From a virus, in the IMG/VR virus record IMGVR_UViG_3300028394_002199, positions 1-34,005 of that record: 34,005 nt of DNA; one strand, 5' to 3'. The first letter of the stretch is position 1, and every line of letters begins with the position of its first letter. The notes under the pieces were generated by a model. It was not told the DNA's origin and did no database searches. It saw nothing but the letters and a program-made list of their open reading frames with translations. This document shows positions 23,033 to 29,809 of the stretch, one piece after another. The position numbers and the translations under genes are program-made.

Positions 23033-23044
23033 TACTGTTATAAT
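23016..23044 (+). promoter_or_regulatory. Perfect consensus sigma-70 promoter
   Basis: TTGACA (23016-23021), 17 bp, TATAAT (23039-23044), all twelve bases consensus. Drives the 23075-24993 early unit with a leader of about 25 nt; it lies partly in the previous gene. Confidence 0.9.
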
Positions 23045-23074
23045 TACTGTACGATAAACTAGCAGTGAACAGCA

Positions 23075-23551
23075 ATGAAGAAGATCTTCTACGAAAAGGT
23101 TGGGCGACGATACAAACCTGTCTACGAGTACGATCAAACAATGATGGATGCTTTCCCAAAAGGTACACACATTGTTATGTGCTATCCGGGTGGTCAGAGT
23201 ACACGCTACAACATCGATCCTAATTATGCCGCTATGATTGCCGCTGGTCGTGTGGCCGAAGACGCTATCAGTACCAGCCTCATGGAGGCAAGTAAGTTGC
23301 GTGTTCCTGAGCGTGACCAACCACTGACACTTGAACAGTTGAAAGCATGGAAGGCTTTAGCTAAAGCATTTGGCAAAGAACAATATGCCCTTGAATGGTG
23401 TAGTTACAGAGAAGCGGCCGAAGCTGGAGTTAAAGCCATGCAGGCAGAAGCTGACAAGTTACTGAGTAATCCCATTGTTCGTAAAGCCTACGAACGTTTC
23501 CTTTTTGTTGCTGAACTAACGAAAGAACACAATGAGCAAAGCAAAACATAA
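23075..23551 (+). CDS. Conserved-type phage protein with 'NPxxxKAY' motif, copy 3
   Basis: 158 residues. MKKIFYEKVGRRYKPVYEYD, HIVMCYPGGQSTRYNIDPNY, AAMIAAGRVAEDAI, then a helical end with NPIVRKAYERFLFVAELTKE. The N-terminal block is well known to me from T4-like aquatic phages but has no assigned role. First gene after a perfect early promoter; no ribosome site is obvious. Overlaps the next gene by 20 nt. Confidence 0.7.
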   Translation: MKKIFYEKVGRRYKPVYEYDQTMMDAFPKGTHIVMCYPGGQSTRYNIDPNYAAMIAAGRVAEDAISTSLMEASKLRVPERDQPLTLEQLKAWKALAKAFGKEQYALEWCSYREAAEAGVKAMQAEADKLLSNPIVRKAYERFLFVAELTKEHNEQSKT

Positions 23552-23786
23552 ACCTTATCAATGGATTGACGGAGAGACTGCGGATCGCATTACCAGCCTC
23601 AATCTCAAAGACTACAGAGCCTATTTGAAAAAAGAACTCAAACAGTGGAAGAAGAATCCAAAGAGTGATTCAAACCCTGATGGCTACTGGCTACACCCCG
23701 GTGATGTGGCCCTTAACATCCGTACTATAGAAGCACTGGATTTGATTATTAGCCATTTCATATCCACAGAGGATGACATCAAATGA
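23532..23786 (+). CDS. Small charged phage protein
   Basis: 84 residues, Lys-rich and acidic by turns (YQWIDGETADRITSLNLKDY, LKKELKQWKKNPKSD, GYWLHPGDVALNIRTIEALD). Soluble, no recognised family. 4-nt overlap with the next gene. Confidence 0.6.
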   Translation: MSKAKHKPYQWIDGETADRITSLNLKDYRAYLKKELKQWKKNPKSDSNPDGYWLHPGDVALNIRTIEALDLIISHFISTEDDIK

Positions 23787-24079
23787 GTGAACAAGTATTA
23801 TGCAAGGATTGCAAGCACAGTTTTAGGAAACTATCAGAGTTTCCGCAATGGGGCACTGGAATTGAATTGCGGTGTCGTTTAAACTATATTGAAAATGAAG
23901 TTGTAGAAAATCGCGTAACCGGCAATACTGTCAGACCGCCTTACTATGAACGATGCTCACTTACTCGCATGGATTATCTGAGCAAGGATCGTAATGAAAC
24001 CTGCGGTAAAGATGGCAAATGGTGGACTCCTCAAAATAAAAAGGACTTGTTTAAGTTTATTAAACATGTAAGTGTATGA
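23783..24079 (+). CDS. Small zinc-ribbon-like protein
   Basis: 98 residues with an N-terminal CKDCKHSF pair and later Cys residues (CRLN, ERCSLTR, ETCGKDG) spaced as in a zinc ribbon. The C terminus is basic. Could bind nucleic acid or protein; not further assignable. ATGA overlaps on both sides. Confidence 0.6.
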   Translation: MSEQVLCKDCKHSFRKLSEFPQWGTGIELRCRLNYIENEVVENRVTGNTVRPPYYERCSLTRMDYLSKDRNETCGKDGKWWTPQNKKDLFKFIKHVSV

Positions 24080-24432
24080 GTGGTTGGAACACAATTGAAC
24101 GGATTCGTAATGTTGAAAAACGAATCGATGAGCTGGGCTTTAAATTTGCCAAAAGCAAGCACAGCGATTGGTCAGATGATCACGGTGCATTGAGTCTCAA
24201 GCCAAAGGATCCTGATGCATTGCCAATTTACTCACGTGACGCTGAACTGTTTATTGGTAGTGTTGAACGTCTTGAAGATTGGTTGGCTGGTGTTCGATGG
24301 GCACGTGAGTATGATATGATGCTGAAGTTGAGCGATGACAAAAAACGTTCAGCCGCTGAACAAAAGGAACGCAACAGGCAACTGATGCGCACATTAAAAG
24401 AAGGTAAGAGAATTGAAGGAGTAGTGGAATGA
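24076..24432 (+). CDS. Small phage protein
   Basis: 118 residues, mostly helical and highly charged: WNTIERIRNVEKRIDELGFK, SRDAELFIGSVERLEDWLAG, and a C-terminal Arg/Lys/Glu helix. Coiled-coil-like ends. No known family. 4-nt overlaps with both neighbours. Confidence 0.6.
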   Translation: MSGWNTIERIRNVEKRIDELGFKFAKSKHSDWSDDHGALSLKPKDPDALPIYSRDAELFIGSVERLEDWLAGVRWAREYDMMLKLSDDKKRSAAEQKERNRQLMRTLKEGKRIEGVVE

Positions 24433-24656
24433 CATTGGATTCAGCAAGTAACTTTTTGGCCTGTACCATATTGGTCAGTTTAGGCATAGCCAGCTTGGCT
24501 ATTTTGATTATTTTTCTAAATAACCTGTTTCATAGGTATTGGAATCCCATACATTGGAACGTTTATAGCTTTTTGGGCACAAAACACTATGAATTTCCAC
24601 ATGATGCAGTAAATAACGTTACCAATCAAAAGGATCAAAATGGAAAATCTATTTGA
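24429..24656 (+). CDS. Small single-span membrane protein
   Basis: 75 residues. One hydrophobic span (ILVSLGIASLAILIIFLNNL) near the N terminus, then HRYWNPIHWNVY and a polar tail. The N-terminal 'SNFLA' and 'LNNLxHxYW' elements recall small cyanophage membrane proteins. Overlaps the next gene by 17 nt. Confidence 0.6.
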   Translation: MTLDSASNFLACTILVSLGIASLAILIIFLNNLFHRYWNPIHWNVYSFLGTKHYEFPHDAVNNVTNQKDQNGKSI

Positions 24657-24993
24657 ACTACTAATTGCAGGCGCAGTAGGCTATTACATAGGCTCATGGG
24701 TCAAGGAACAGATCATGCTGGTACGCATGGTTCGCAATGCTAAAGACATTATCAAGTATTTGGAACATGCACAAAAAGTACTTGAAGAAGTGGAAGTTGA
24801 AGGACTGCCTGAAGATGCTATCGAAGTTGAAGTTGAGCGGGTCAATGGATTTGTCTATGCTTACAACAAAATGACTGGCGAGTTTTTGGCACAGGCACAG
24901 AGTCTGCATCAAGTGATGACACTGGCGGCCAAACGATATCCTGGCAAGAAGTTTTGGCATCCTGAACTTACTGAAGATAGCCGAACAGCTTGA
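24640..24993 (+). CDS. Membrane-anchored coiled-coil protein
   Basis: 117 residues. The N-terminal hydrophobic segment (LFELLIAGAVGYYIGSWV) is followed by a helical, acidic middle (AQKVLEEVEVEGLPEDAIEV) and a globular end (FWHPELTEDSRTA). Likely inner-membrane anchored, facing the cytoplasm. No function recognised. Last gene before a new early promoter. Confidence 0.6.
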   Translation: MENLFELLIAGAVGYYIGSWVKEQIMLVRMVRNAKDIIKYLEHAQKVLEEVEVEGLPEDAIEVEVERVNGFVYAYNKMTGEFLAQAQSLHQVMTLAAKRYPGKKFWHPELTEDSRTA

Positions 24994-25018
24994 GTTTCGT
25001 CTTTACCTGTAGTATACT
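24990..25018 (+). promoter_or_regulatory. Sigma-70-type early promoter
   Basis: TTGAGT (24990-24995), 17 bp, TATACT (25013-25018), then a leader with a small hairpin ACTAGT-gaat-ACTAGT and the ribosome site AGAGGAAAT before 25064. Confidence 0.75.
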
Positions 25019-25063
25019 AAGTCTAACTAGTGAATACTAGTAAAACTTAAAAGAGGAAATATT

Positions 25064-25336
25064 ATGAAATTCATTTCAAAAGAAACTAAGACCTACAAAT
25101 TGTTCAATGCATTGTACAATGGTGAAAAAGTAACTGGTGCTCAAGCTGAAAAGCGTTTTGGCATCAAGAACATTGCTGCCGAAGCAAGCCGTATTCGTCA
25201 ATCAGGTTATGCTGTTTACAGCAAGAGCCGTACAGCTGGTAACGGTGTTACAGTTACTGAATACGAAATGGGCAATGCCAGCCGCGAAATCATTGCACTT
25301 GGTTACAAAGCCAAAGCAATGGGTATCACACTTTAA
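25064..25336 (+). CDS. Winged-helix-like DNA-binding protein
   Basis: 90 residues: KLFNALYNGEKVTGAQAEKRF, GIKNIAAEASRIRQSG then YAVYSKSR ... VTVTEYEMG. This matches a winged helix-turn-helix (helix, turn, recognition helix with Arg, then beta wing), a pattern seen in small T4-like phage proteins. A role in transcription control is likely but the target is unknown. It has its own early promoter, a strong ribosome site and two terminator-like hairpins behind it, so it is a one-gene unit. Confidence 0.65.
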   Translation: MKFISKETKTYKLFNALYNGEKVTGAQAEKRFGIKNIAAEASRIRQSGYAVYSKSRTAGNGVTVTEYEMGNASREIIALGYKAKAMGITL

Positions 25337-25382
25337 TTTTTTAAAGTGCAATCCGAAAGCTCGCTTAGGCGGGCTTTTTTTT
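25329..25382 (+). terminator. Double hairpin terminator
   Basis: A perfect 8-bp hairpin CACTTTAA-TTTT-TTAAAGTG spans the stop codon (25329-25348). A classical terminator follows: AAAGCTCGC-TTAG-GCGGGCTTT and a T run (25356-25382). A late promoter begins at the next base. Confidence 0.85.
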
Positions 25383-25390
25383 GATAAATA
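25383..25390 (+). promoter_or_regulatory. T4-type late promoter (GATAAATA)
   Basis: GATAAATA followed by TTTGTCC and the ribosome site ACAGGA; drives 25412-25570. The same GATAAATATTTGTC string recurs at 25566. Confidence 0.7.
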
Positions 25391-25411
25391 TTTGTCCACA
25401 GGACAAATTAT

Positions 25412-25570
25412 ATGTATTCAACTCAAAGACAAATAGAAGTTGAACGCCAGAGATCTAAAGAGAAAGAAGCGGAACAGCGATATAAACTTATACAAGGCAT
25501 AATCTTGGCACCTATTTTTCTTCTTGGGTGGTTTCCTATAGTATGGGTCTTATCAAAATTTTTTAGATAA
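25412..25570 (+). CDS. Small C-terminally anchored membrane protein
   Basis: 52 residues. A charged N-terminal helix ([20 protein letters not shown]) is followed by one membrane span ([20 protein letters not shown]). AGGA ribosome site and late promoter upstream. The layout, a polar helix plus one C-terminal span, could suit a small holin-like or tail-anchored protein; not assignable. Confidence 0.6.
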   Translation: MYSTQRQIEVERQRSKEKEAEQRYKLIQGIILAPIFLLGWFPIVWVLSKFFR

Positions 25571-25573
25571 ATA
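25566..25573 (+). promoter_or_regulatory. T4-type late promoter (GATAAATA)
   Basis: GATAAATATTTGTC followed by AGGAGGACA and the ATG at 25594; overlaps the previous gene's stop. Confidence 0.7.
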
Positions 25574-25593
25574 TTTGTCAGGAGGACACAACC

Positions 25594-25752
25594 ATGAAAC
25601 AGAAAAAGCTATTAGCCAAACTGTACAGGGCTTGCGTTGACCATGATACAGAAACGGTTTCCGAACTGCGTAAAAAAGAGTTCGCTAAGATACTGAAACA
25701 TAAGGCCGAAGGCAAACCATTTACAACCAAATGGACCTTGGTGCAGATTTAA
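25594..25752 (+). CDS. Small basic phage protein
   Basis: 52 residues: [20 protein letters not shown] ... [20 protein letters not shown]. Helical and basic, with a strong AGGAGG ribosome site and a late promoter. It recalls a family of very small T4-like cyanophage proteins with 'LYxAxxDHD' and 'LKHK' motifs (from memory). Function unknown. Confidence 0.65.
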   Translation: MKQKKLLAKLYRACVDHDTETVSELRKKEFAKILKHKAEGKPFTTKWTLVQI

Positions 25753-25783
25753 TACAACTGTAACATTACACACACCTTGCTAC

Positions 25784-25791
25784 GATAAATA
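25784..25791 (+). promoter_or_regulatory. T4-type late promoter (GATAAATA), leaderless arrangement
   Basis: GATAAATA, then TGGT (4 nt), then the ATG of the metallophosphoesterase at 25796. Drives the four-gene lipid-type operon. Confidence 0.7.
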
Positions 25792-25795
25792 TGGT

Positions 25796-26560
25796 ATGAA
25801 AGCCAAAACTTATCGTAGCATTTTCATTAGTGACGTGCATCTTGGCACTAGAGACAGCCAAGCTGACAGACTCAACAACTTCCTCAAACACAATACCTGT
25901 GAAACACTGTATCTTGTGGGCGACATCCTAGACATTTGGAAGATACAACAAAACAAATGGCGATGGAAACAAAGCCACACCAATGTGGTTCGACGTATAC
26001 TGGGCCATGCCAAACGTGGCACTAGAGTAATTTACATTGCTGGTAACCACGACGAGTTTCTACGTCCATTAATGCCCTATGATATTGGCTTTGGCAACAT
26101 TGAAATAGCCAACCAAGCTGAACATATTGGAGTGGATGGCAAGCATTATCTAGTCACGCATGGCGACTTGTTTGACGGCATTACACGCCTAGCACCTTGG
26201 CTGAGTTTTTTAGGAGATAAGGCATATGATTTCATCCTGGGACTTAATACTAAATTTAATTGGTTGCGCCATCGTATGGGTTTTGGTTATTGGAGTCTTA
26301 GCCAGTATCTTAAGCAAAGGGTCAAAAAAGCAGTTGACTTCATCTTCCAATTTGAACGCAACCTCGTTGCCTACTGTAAAAAACGTGGATTTGACGGTGT
26401 GGTCTGCGGTCATATCCACCACGCTGAAATAAAAACCATAGACGGTATTGTCTACATGAATGACGGGGACTGGGTAGAGTCATGCACAGCCTTAGTTGAG
26501 CACCATGATGGAGTCTGGGAGATAATTACATGGACAAAGGAGAAAGATGATGTGGTTTAA
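25796..26560 (+). CDS. plcP: PlcP/LpxH2-type metallophosphoesterase (probable phospholipase C)
   Basis: 254 residues, full length. Calcineurin-type metal motifs: SDVHLG (D13, H15), VGDILD (D43), AGNHDE (N84, H85), VTHGD (H122), CGHIHHAE (H206, H208). The features LSFLGDKAYD, MGFGYWSLSQYLK and YMNDGDWVESCTALVEH separate it from classical LpxH and match the PlcP group. That group is often misannotated as UDP-2,3-diacylglucosamine hydrolase. It cleaves phospholipid headgroups to diacylglycerol during phosphate starvation in alpha- and other proteobacteria. It is first in a coupled operon with an Agt-like glycosyltransferase, the known PlcP partner, which supports this reading. Alternative: lipid A precursor hydrolase. 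Confidence 0.8.
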   Translation: MKAKTYRSIFISDVHLGTRDSQADRLNNFLKHNTCETLYLVGDILDIWKIQQNKWRWKQSHTNVVRRILGHAKRGTRVIYIAGNHDEFLRPLMPYDIGFGNIEIANQAEHIGVDGKHYLVTHGDLFDGITRLAPWLSFLGDKAYDFILGLNTKFNWLRHRMGFGYWSLSQYLKQRVKKAVDFIFQFERNLVAYCKKRGFDGVVCGHIHHAEIKTIDGIVYMNDGDWVESCTALVEHHDGVWEIITWTKEKDDVV

Positions 26561-26699
26561 TATTTTTAATCCGTTTGCTTGGTTTGGTGCGGTTAACCCG
26601 CCTGCACAGCCTGATGTGGTAGCGCCAGTAGACGAAGAAGACTTGCCTGAAGACTTGGATTTAGAAATTGAAGAAGACTTTGAAGAAGCGGCTGAGTAA
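26547..26699 (+). CDS. Small protein with hydrophobic start and glutamate-rich C terminus
   Basis: 50 residues: MMWFNIFNPFAWFGAVNPPA then DEEDLPEDLDLEIEEDFEEA and a final AE. The first ~17 residues are aromatic and could insert in a membrane surface. The last ~25 are very acidic and end in glutamate. It starts 14 nt inside the phosphoesterase gene behind AAAGGAGAAAG, and its stop overlaps the ATP-grasp start (TAATG), so translation of the three genes is coupled. Possible membrane-recruitment factor or substrate for the neighbouring ligase; inference only. Confidence 0.65.
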   Translation: MMWFNIFNPFAWFGAVNPPAQPDVVAPVDEEDLPEDLDLEIEEDFEEAAE

Positions 26700-27589
26700 T
26701 GAAACATGTTTGGATCTTGCACTATGCTGCCAGCATAGATGCGTATGAAAATCAAAAACTTTTGAGCTGTTTAGAAAAGAACGGCATGAAAGGTCGTGTG
26801 TTAGAACCTAAATATTTTGACATTATTGTGAGTCGTAGCAGTGTCAAAAGCATACGCTACAAGGGCGAACGCATTGAACTACCTGATCTAGTGTTGAGTA
26901 GAACAGGTGCAGGCACTAACTATTTTACACGTTCAGTAATGCGTCAACTTGAAAAATTTGGCATTCCTGTGATCAATGATGCTGACAGCATAAGTCGTGT
27001 GTCAGACAAGTTACTAACCAGCCAGTTGTTGGTCAAAGAAAACTTGCCAATCCCAAAAACCATACTGGTCAACGGTGATGTTGACATTGAGCTGATTGAG
27101 AAAGAAATAGGTTTTCCCTGTGTGGTCAAAGCCACCAGCGGTAGCAAAGGCAAGACAGTACACCTATGTCAAACCAAAAAGGACTTTGTGAGCCTAATGA
27201 GTTTGTTGAGCAGTATCAGCCTAAAGAAAACCATGATCATACAGGAGTTTGTGGATGCACAGCCTGGTACTGATCTGCGTGTTTGGGTCATTGGCGGCAA
27301 AACTGTGGTGGCTATGAAACGTATGGGTGTTGAAGGCGATTTCCGTGCCAATATCAGTCAGGGCGGCACTGCTGAACTGTTTGAAATTACTGACGAAGTG
27401 GATTACCTAGCCCGTGAAACTGCCCGTGTGCTGGGACTGCAAATAGCAGGAGTTGACCTGTTGTTTGACAAAGACGGCTACAAGATCTGTGAAGCCAATT
27501 CAAGCCCGGGCTTTGAAGGCATGGACAAGTATTGTGATCAGGACATGGCACAGCGTATTGTAGATTTTATAAAACTAAAGATTCAATGA
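26699..27589 (+). CDS. RimK-like ATP-grasp ligase
   Basis: 296 residues, the RimK length. Motifs: LVLSRTGAGTNYFTRSVMRQ, VINDADSISRVSDKLLTSQLL, the ATP-grasp lid VVKATSGSKGKTVHLCQT, QEFVDAQPGTDLRVWVIGGK, AMKRMGVEGDFRANISQGG, IAGVDLLFDKDGY and EANSSPGFEG (metal-binding Glu/Asn). Family members join amino acids, mainly glutamate, to C-terminal carboxylates (ribosomal protein S6, coenzymes, lysine carriers). The substrate here is not known. Its place between PlcP and Agt homologues and behind a Glu-ended small protein is unusual. ATGA overlap with the glycosyltransferase. Confidence 0.85.
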   Translation: MKHVWILHYAASIDAYENQKLLSCLEKNGMKGRVLEPKYFDIIVSRSSVKSIRYKGERIELPDLVLSRTGAGTNYFTRSVMRQLEKFGIPVINDADSISRVSDKLLTSQLLVKENLPIPKTILVNGDVDIELIEKEIGFPCVVKATSGSKGKTVHLCQTKKDFVSLMSLLSSISLKKTMIIQEFVDAQPGTDLRVWVIGGKTVVAMKRMGVEGDFRANISQGGTAELFEITDEVDYLARETARVLGLQIAGVDLLFDKDGYKICEANSSPGFEGMDKYCDQDMAQRIVDFIKLKIQ

Positions 27590-28602
27590 CCAAAAAAATT
27601 TTAATTATTACAGATAACTTACGGGAGCAGATCAATGGCGTGGTTACGACCTACAAAAATATTGAGGCGTGTGCAACTCGTGACGGTTATAACGTTGTGG
27701 TGTTGGATCCCGGGTGGTTCAGCTACATTGATTGCCCTGGCTACAACGAAGTCAAGATTGCCTATCCCAGGAACTTGGGCAAGAAGATTGAGGAGATATC
27801 TCCGGATTATATCCATATCGCCACAGAGGGTCCTCTTGGTCTGTGGGCTAGAGCATATCTTTCATTGGGCGATATTCGCCACAATACCGCTTATCATACT
27901 AAGTTTCCTGAAGGGTTGAAAAAGCTGTTTGGTATACCCGAAAGCCTAACGTGGCGTTTTGTACGTTGGTTCCACAAGCATAGTGGCAAGGTCTTGACCA
28001 CAACACCCAGCATGGTTCGTGAACTCAAAGCACATGGCTTTGGGGGTGAAGTCATACCCTGGACACGTGGTGTGGATCGTGAGATCTTTAACCCCAGCTA
28101 TCGCGTCAAAACTGTGGTAAACGGTCCTATATTGCTATGTGTCAGCAGGGTCAGCAAGGAAAAGAATCTAGAAGCCTTCTTTGAATTGGACTACCCGGGT
28201 GCCAACAAGATCATGGTGGGTGATGGTCCTATGTTGGACACATACCGAAAAGCCTACCCTGATGTCATGTTCACAGGCTTTAAAACTGGAGTGGACCTAG
28301 CACGTTACTATGCCATGGCAGATGTGTTTGTGTTCCCCAGTCAGTGGGAAACGTTTGGTATTGTTATGATAGAAGCCATGGCCTGTGGCACACCTGTAGC
28401 CGCTTACCCATGCCAGGGTCCAGAGGATGTGATTGATGAGGGTATAACTGGTTGTTTGAACACGGATCTCAAGCAGGCTGTGAAAGATGCCTTAATGTTG
28501 AGCCGACAGCAGGTTTGGGAAGGCAGTGGCCGTTGGACTTGGGAAGAAGCGTGGCACATATTCCGTGACAACCTAGTAGAGATGAAATCGGGTACAAGAT
28601 AA
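27586..28602 (+). CDS. agt: GT4 glycosyltransferase, Agt-like (glycolipid synthase type)
   Basis: 338 residues, GT-B fold. N domain: ILIITDNLREQINGVVTTYK, ISPDYIHIATEGPLGLWARA, AYHTKFPEGLKKLFG. C domain: PWTRGVDREIFNP, LLCVSRVSKEKNLEAF, and the donor-binding EX7E block ETFGIVMIEAMACGTPVAAY. 'HIATEGPLG' and 'TRGVD' are typical of the Agt/MgtA/SqdX group, which glycosylates diacylglycerol or mannosylates lipids. With the PlcP-like enzyme in the same operon the likely role is making glyco-diacylglycerol that replaces phospholipid. The donor sugar cannot be told. A terminator follows. Confidence 0.8.
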   Translation: MTKKILIITDNLREQINGVVTTYKNIEACATRDGYNVVVLDPGWFSYIDCPGYNEVKIAYPRNLGKKIEEISPDYIHIATEGPLGLWARAYLSLGDIRHNTAYHTKFPEGLKKLFGIPESLTWRFVRWFHKHSGKVLTTTPSMVRELKAHGFGGEVIPWTRGVDREIFNPSYRVKTVVNGPILLCVSRVSKEKNLEAFFELDYPGANKIMVGDGPMLDTYRKAYPDVMFTGFKTGVDLARYYAMADVFVFPSQWETFGIVMIEAMACGTPVAAYPCQGPEDVIDEGITGCLNTDLKQAVKDALMLSRQQVWEGSGRWTWEEAWHIFRDNLVEMKSGTR

Positions 28603-28630
28603 GGTATCGCTGGAATTCGTAACCAGCACT

Positions 28631-28653
28631 AAAGGGCCCAGGCTCTTTTTTTA
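28631..28653 (+). terminator. Rho-independent terminator ending the lipid-type operon
   Basis: AAAGGGC-CCAG-GCTCTTT with a T run. One G-T pair. Also lies just before the stop codon of the convergent 28657-29493 gene. Confidence 0.8.
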
Positions 28654-28656
28654 TGG

Positions 28657-29493
28657 CTATGCAGATGCAGTGTCGATGTTCTGAATACCCTGGCTGATAT
28701 GATTGAACATGGTTTGAGTAGCGTTGTTCAATGCTGGATCAGTACCGTCATTAGGTGCTGTGGGTTCAGATTCAGCTTGTTGTGCCTGCTGTTGTGCTTG
28801 TTGTTTCTGAGCAGTTTCAGCATCCATTTGTTTTTGTAGTTCAGCGGCCTTGGCAGCATCTTTCTCAGCCTTGGCTTGTGCTATGGCTTTCTTATAGTTA
28901 GCCTGTCGCATAGCATAGTCGGGATAGTAGTTGTTTCCTGGTACCTTGGGGTCGTAACGCCAGCTACGTGCTTCAGCATCAAACTGTTGTAGTGCATGGC
29001 TGGGGTTGTATCCCACGTTGTAGGCCAACTGAGCACCATATGTGTCGCAGTCTAATTCTTGCTGTACATTGCGCAGTTTCTTTTGTGGTGTTTCCCAAGA
29101 GTCGCCACGCTTGTACTTCTTACGGCCAAACCAAACTATGTGTCCCAGTTCATGACCCAGGGTAAAGGCAATGGCATCGTCCGACATGTCCCAAAATGTG
29201 CCTAGATCTATGACTATGTTCTTATCATCATTGTAGGCAATTTGATAAACACCCACACGTATGGGCACATCAAATGTATAGCCTTTAACCCAGGCCTGTT
29301 CGTTGGGTGCCATGGCCGCTATCAGCCGGTTCAATATGGCCTGCGCCCTAGCTTTAAGTTGGCGTTGTCGCTGAATCCACACAGCTTTCAGCTTGGGGTC
29401 CATCTTTTCCCAACTTTTGCCTTCCTCACTCTCCATTTCGTAGGGCAAGTGTTGTTGGCCTGCTCGTTCCATGATAATTTCATAAATCTTCAT
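28657..29493 (-). CDS. M48-like metallopeptidase with capsid-targeting-like N terminus
   Basis: 278 residues. Zincin motif TLGHELGHIVWFG (H114, E115, H118) and downstream QELDCDTYGAQLAYNVGYNP, giving the third ligand as in M48 peptidases. The C-terminal ~70 residues are a Gln/Ala/Lys-rich coiled coil, then a short Pro/Thr/Asn tail. The N terminus MKIYEIIMERAGQ has an I-M-E site (residues 7-9) like the T4 prohead-protease target, suggesting a head-packaged, possibly injected protease. Late GATAAATA lies 5 nt before the ATG; no ribosome site. Confidence 0.75.
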   Translation of the reverse strand: MKIYEIIMERAGQQHLPYEMESEEGKSWEKMDPKLKAVWIQRQRQLKARAQAILNRLIAAMAPNEQAWVKGYTFDVPIRVGVYQIAYNDDKNIVIDLGTFWDMSDDAIAFTLGHELGHIVWFGRKKYKRGDSWETPQKKLRNVQQELDCDTYGAQLAYNVGYNPSHALQQFDAEARSWRYDPKVPGNNYYPDYAMRQANYKKAIAQAKAEKDAAKAAELQKQMDAETAQKQQAQQQAQQAESEPTAPNDGTDPALNNATQTMFNHISQGIQNIDTASA

Positions 29494-29498
29494 GCAAT

Positions 29499-29515
29499 TA
29501 TTTATCTGGTATAAT
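29499..29515. promoter_or_regulatory. Back-to-back late (leftward) and early (rightward) promoters
   Basis: Leftward late GATAAATA (29499-29506), 5 nt from the ATG at 29493. Rightward extended -10 TGGTATAAT (29507-29515), 6 nt from the ATG at 29522. The two elements abut. No good -35 is seen for the rightward one. Confidence 0.65.
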
Positions 29516-29521
29516 TACAGT

Positions 29522-29809
29522 ATGCTTGATAATATATTTAAACCCACACTGGATTGGATACGCGATGACTACACCAGTAATCGAATTCGTTTTTGTCTTG
29601 AGAGCCTTGCTTGGGCTATATCTATTGGTTGCTCTATCACTATGGCCACAACCGTGCCTAATCCTCCTCTTCTCGTCCTGTACCCCGTTTGGATTACAGG
29701 TTGTGCTATATACGCTTGGTGCGCTTTTAGTCGGCGTTCCTTTGGTATGTTGGCTAATTATGTGCTTCTTACCACAATCGACACCATTGGATTGATAAGG
29801 ATGCTATGA
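29522..29809 (+). CDS. Small multi-span membrane protein
   Basis: 95 residues from the ATG at 29522. Three hydrophobic segments (SLAWAISIGCSITMATTV, LVLYPVWITGCAIYAWCAF, FGMLANYVLLTTIDTIGLIR). The pattern 'LAWAISIGC...LYPVWI.GCAIYAW...SFGMLANY' recurs in T4-like aquatic phages (from memory); its role is unknown. The early promoter predicts a leaderless mRNA. ATGA overlap with the next gene. Confidence 0.65.
   Translation: MLDNIFKPTLDWIRDDYTSNRIRFCLESLAWAISIGCSITMATTVPNPPLLVLYPVWITGCAIYAWCAFSRRSFGMLANYVLLTTIDTIGLIRML

Noticed and set aside
29526-29795. Hydrophobic rightward frame overlapping 29522-29809
   Set aside because: The other frame begins exactly at the promoter-spaced ATG, couples to the next gene by ATGA and resembles phage membrane proteins.
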